A DNA stretch of 64,000 nt from assembly GCF_037026685.1 (NCBI RefSeq), contig NZ_JBANET010000002.1, forward strand, positions 124,001 to 188,000, written 5' to 3'. The stretch is from Orrella sp037026685 (GTDB taxonomy: Bacteria > Pseudomonadota > Gammaproteobacteria > Burkholderiales > Burkholderiaceae_B). The notes beneath the pieces were generated by a model. It worked only from the letters and a program-made list of their open reading frames with translations, made no database searches and was not told the origin of the DNA. The position numbers were made by a program, and so were the translations under genes. Positions 62,614 through 64,000 of this stretch are shown here, in pieces. Numbering within the stretch: position 1 is the first letter of the stretch; each line of letters opens with the position of its first letter.

Positions 62614-63132
62614 TTGGCCGACGACCATTTCAGCCTGTTCGGCCTGCCGGCCCGCTACGCCATCGACCCCGTTCGGCTCGAACAGGCATGGCGCGAAGTC
62701 AGCGCGCGCGTGCACCCGGACCGCTACGCCACGGCCAGCGCCGCCGAGAAGCGGGTCGCCATGCAATGGTCGGCGCGCGCCAACGAGGCCTACCGCGTCC
62801 TGCGCGACCCCCTGCAGCGCGCCCGCTACCTGTGCGAGACGCGCGGCGTGGACTTGCAGACCGAGAGCAACACGGCCATGGCGCCGGCTTTCCTGATGCA
62901 GCAGATGCAATGGCGCGAGGCGCTGGACGAGGCGCGGGACAGCGGCGATGCCGGCGCCCTGCGGGCGCTGCACGAGGACCTGCAAGGCGCCCAGGCGCAG
63001 ATGCAGGCGCAGGTGGCCGAGCTGCTGGATGCGCAGGACGATCCCCGGCAGGCCGGCCAGCGGGTGCGCGAGTGGATGTTCCTCGAGCGCCTAGCCCAGG
63101 AACTGCGCCAGGTCCAGAACCAGAACGCATGA
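62614..63132 (+). CDS. hscB: Fe-S cluster assembly co-chaperone HscB
   Basis: The 172-residue J-protein delivers IscU to HscA and stimulates its ATPase. The HPD tripeptide is at H34-P35-D36 (VHPDRYAT) in an N-terminal J-domain starting ADDHFSLFGLP. The C-terminal helical IscU-binding domain ends with MFLERLAQELRQVQN. The start codon is TTG at 62614, only 4 bases after the iscA stop and with no other in-frame start before the J-domain. Confidence 0.95.
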   Translation: MADDHFSLFGLPARYAIDPVRLEQAWREVSARVHPDRYATASAAEKRVAMQWSARANEAYRVLRDPLQRARYLCETRGVDLQTESNTAMAPAFLMQQMQWREALDEARDSGDAGALRALHEDLQGAQAQMQAQVAELLDAQDDPRQAGQRVREWMFLERLAQELRQVQNQNA

Positions 63133-63212
63133 TCGACGCGACGGCCCGCCAGCGGCCGCGCTAGCCGCGGAGGCGGCCGGCGCCCGGCAGGCCGTTGCGC
63201 TAGAGGAACTTT

Positions 63213-64000
63213 ATGGCTTTTCTGCAGATTTCCGAACCGGGCGAATCGCCGGCTCCGCACCAGCGCAAGCTTGCCGTGGGCATAGACCTGGGCACCACGC
63301 ATTCGCTGGTGGCGGCCGTGCGCAGCAGCGTGCCCGAAGTCCTGCCCGACGCGCAGGGCAGGGTGCTGCTGCCCTCGGCGGTGCGCTACCTGGCCGACGG
63401 GGACAGCCAGGTCGGCTACGAGGCCCTGCAGGGCCAGGCCGCCGATCCCCTGAACACCATCGTCTCGGCCAAGCGTTTCATGGGACGCTCGGCCCAGGAC
63501 GCCCGCGCCAGCCGCGCTCCCTACGAGTTCGTCGACGGCCCGGGCATGGTCCGCCTGCGTACCGTGCAGGGCGAGAAGAGCCCGGTCGAGGTGGCCGCGC
63601 GCATCCTGGCCGAGTTGCGCGAGCGCGCCGAGGCGACGCTGGGCGACGAACTGGTGGGTGCGGTGATCACGGTGCCGGCGTACTTCGACGATGCCCAGCG
63701 CCAGGCCACGCGCGACGCCGCGCGGCTGGCCGGCCTGAACGTGCTGCGCCTGCTCAACGAGCCTACCGCCGCGGCCCTGGCCTATGGGCTGGACCACGGC
63801 TCCGAGGGCATCTACGCGGTCTACGACCTGGGCGGCGGCACTTTTGATATCTCCATCCTGCGCCTGTCCAAGGGCGTGTTCGAGGTGGCCGCCACGGCCG
63901 GCGACACGGCCCTGGGCGGGGACGATTTCGATGCGGCCATCGTCGATGCCTGGGTCGCCGAACATGCCGGGCTGCAGGACGCCATCGCCGATCCGCACGC
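63213..64000 (+). CDS. hscA: Fe-S assembly Hsp70 chaperone HscA (partial, runs off the end)
   Basis: The first 262 residues of an Hsp70-class protein are in the window. The ATG at 63213 is preceded by AGAGGAA. The ATPase domain shows LAVGIDLGTTHSLVAAVRS (phosphate loop 1), VITVPAYFDDAQRQATRDAA, LLNEPTAAALAYGL and YDLGGGTFDISILRL (phosphate loop 2). It works with HscB to release clusters from IscU. The Lys-rich substrate-binding half and ferredoxin (usually next) lie outside. Confidence 0.95.
   Translation, partial: MAFLQISEPGESPAPHQRKLAVGIDLGTTHSLVAAVRSSVPEVLPDAQGRVLLPSAVRYLADGDSQVGYEALQGQAADPLNTIVSAKRFMGRSAQDARASRAPYEFVDGPGMVRLRTVQGEKSPVEVAARILAELRERAEATLGDELVGAVITVPAYFDDAQRQATRDAARLAGLNVLRLLNEPTAAALAYGLDHGSEGIYAVYDLGGGTFDISILRLSKGVFEVAATAGDTALGGDDFDAAIVDAWVAEHAGLQDAIADPH

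Overview
The window is GC-rich, almost gapless bacterial chromosome. Gene content and order (coaBC, ribF-ileS-lspA, dapC-dapD-dapE-prmB, tig-clpP-clpX-lon, lexA, tyrB/uvrB, iscR-iscS-iscU-iscA-hscB-hscA) indicate a betaproteobacterium of the Alcaligenaceae, most likely Bordetella or a close relative such as Achromobacter. The Bug-type solute-binding protein, the very large secreted filamentous-haemagglutinin-like protein and the DapC-type succinyl-DAP aminotransferase support this. The species cannot be fixed by eye. No insertion sequence, prophage or CRISPR array is visible.

Layout. 1-4308: the end of an ABC-transporter ATPase gene, dut, a proline/alanine-rich membrane protein, a DedA protein, a membrane-bound hydrolase and coaBC. 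4498-19543: a four-gene surface module made of an exported STN + TonB_C-like protein, a FecI-type sigma factor, a FecR-type regulator and a 4237-residue TpsA-like exoprotein with a C-terminal DUF3739-type region. 19578-25567: a catabolic operon on the minus strand (two enolase-superfamily enzymes, a 2-hydroxyacid dehydrogenase, a fumarylacetoacetase-family hydrolase and a Bug binding protein) with a divergent GntR/FCD regulator. 25564-29958: lspA, ileS and ribF on the minus strand. 30006-36300: purN and an rsmB-family methyltransferase, then a fatty-acid desaturase and uvrD. 36380-42401: an ABC-F ATPase, prmB, dapE, dapD and dapC on the minus strand. 42517-48175: a Tat-exported PhoD, tRNA-Leu(UAG), several small Bordetella-type hypotheticals, a glycine/threonine-rich repeat protein, an AI-2E-family permease and an entericidin-like lipoprotein. 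48449-54999: the proteostasis block tig-clpP-clpX-lon and hslR. 55033-59106: lexA (with its own SOS box), tyrB and uvrB. 59358-64000: a low-molecular-weight tyrosine phosphatase, then the isc operon, which runs off the end inside hscA.

Two points stand out. First, ribF-ileS-lspA and coaBC-dut, normally one run of genes in betaproteobacteria, are split here by about 21 kb holding the giant exoprotein module and the catabolic operon, which looks like an accessory islet inside a core operon. Second, the exoprotein gene carries a run of nine G residues within its coding frame at 16032-16040. A gain or loss of one G would truncate the protein before its C-terminal quarter, so it is a candidate phase-variable surface protein. 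The upstream genes look like a FecI/FecR surface-signalling circuit in which a free-standing periplasmic STN + TonB_C-like protein takes the place of a TonB-dependent receptor.
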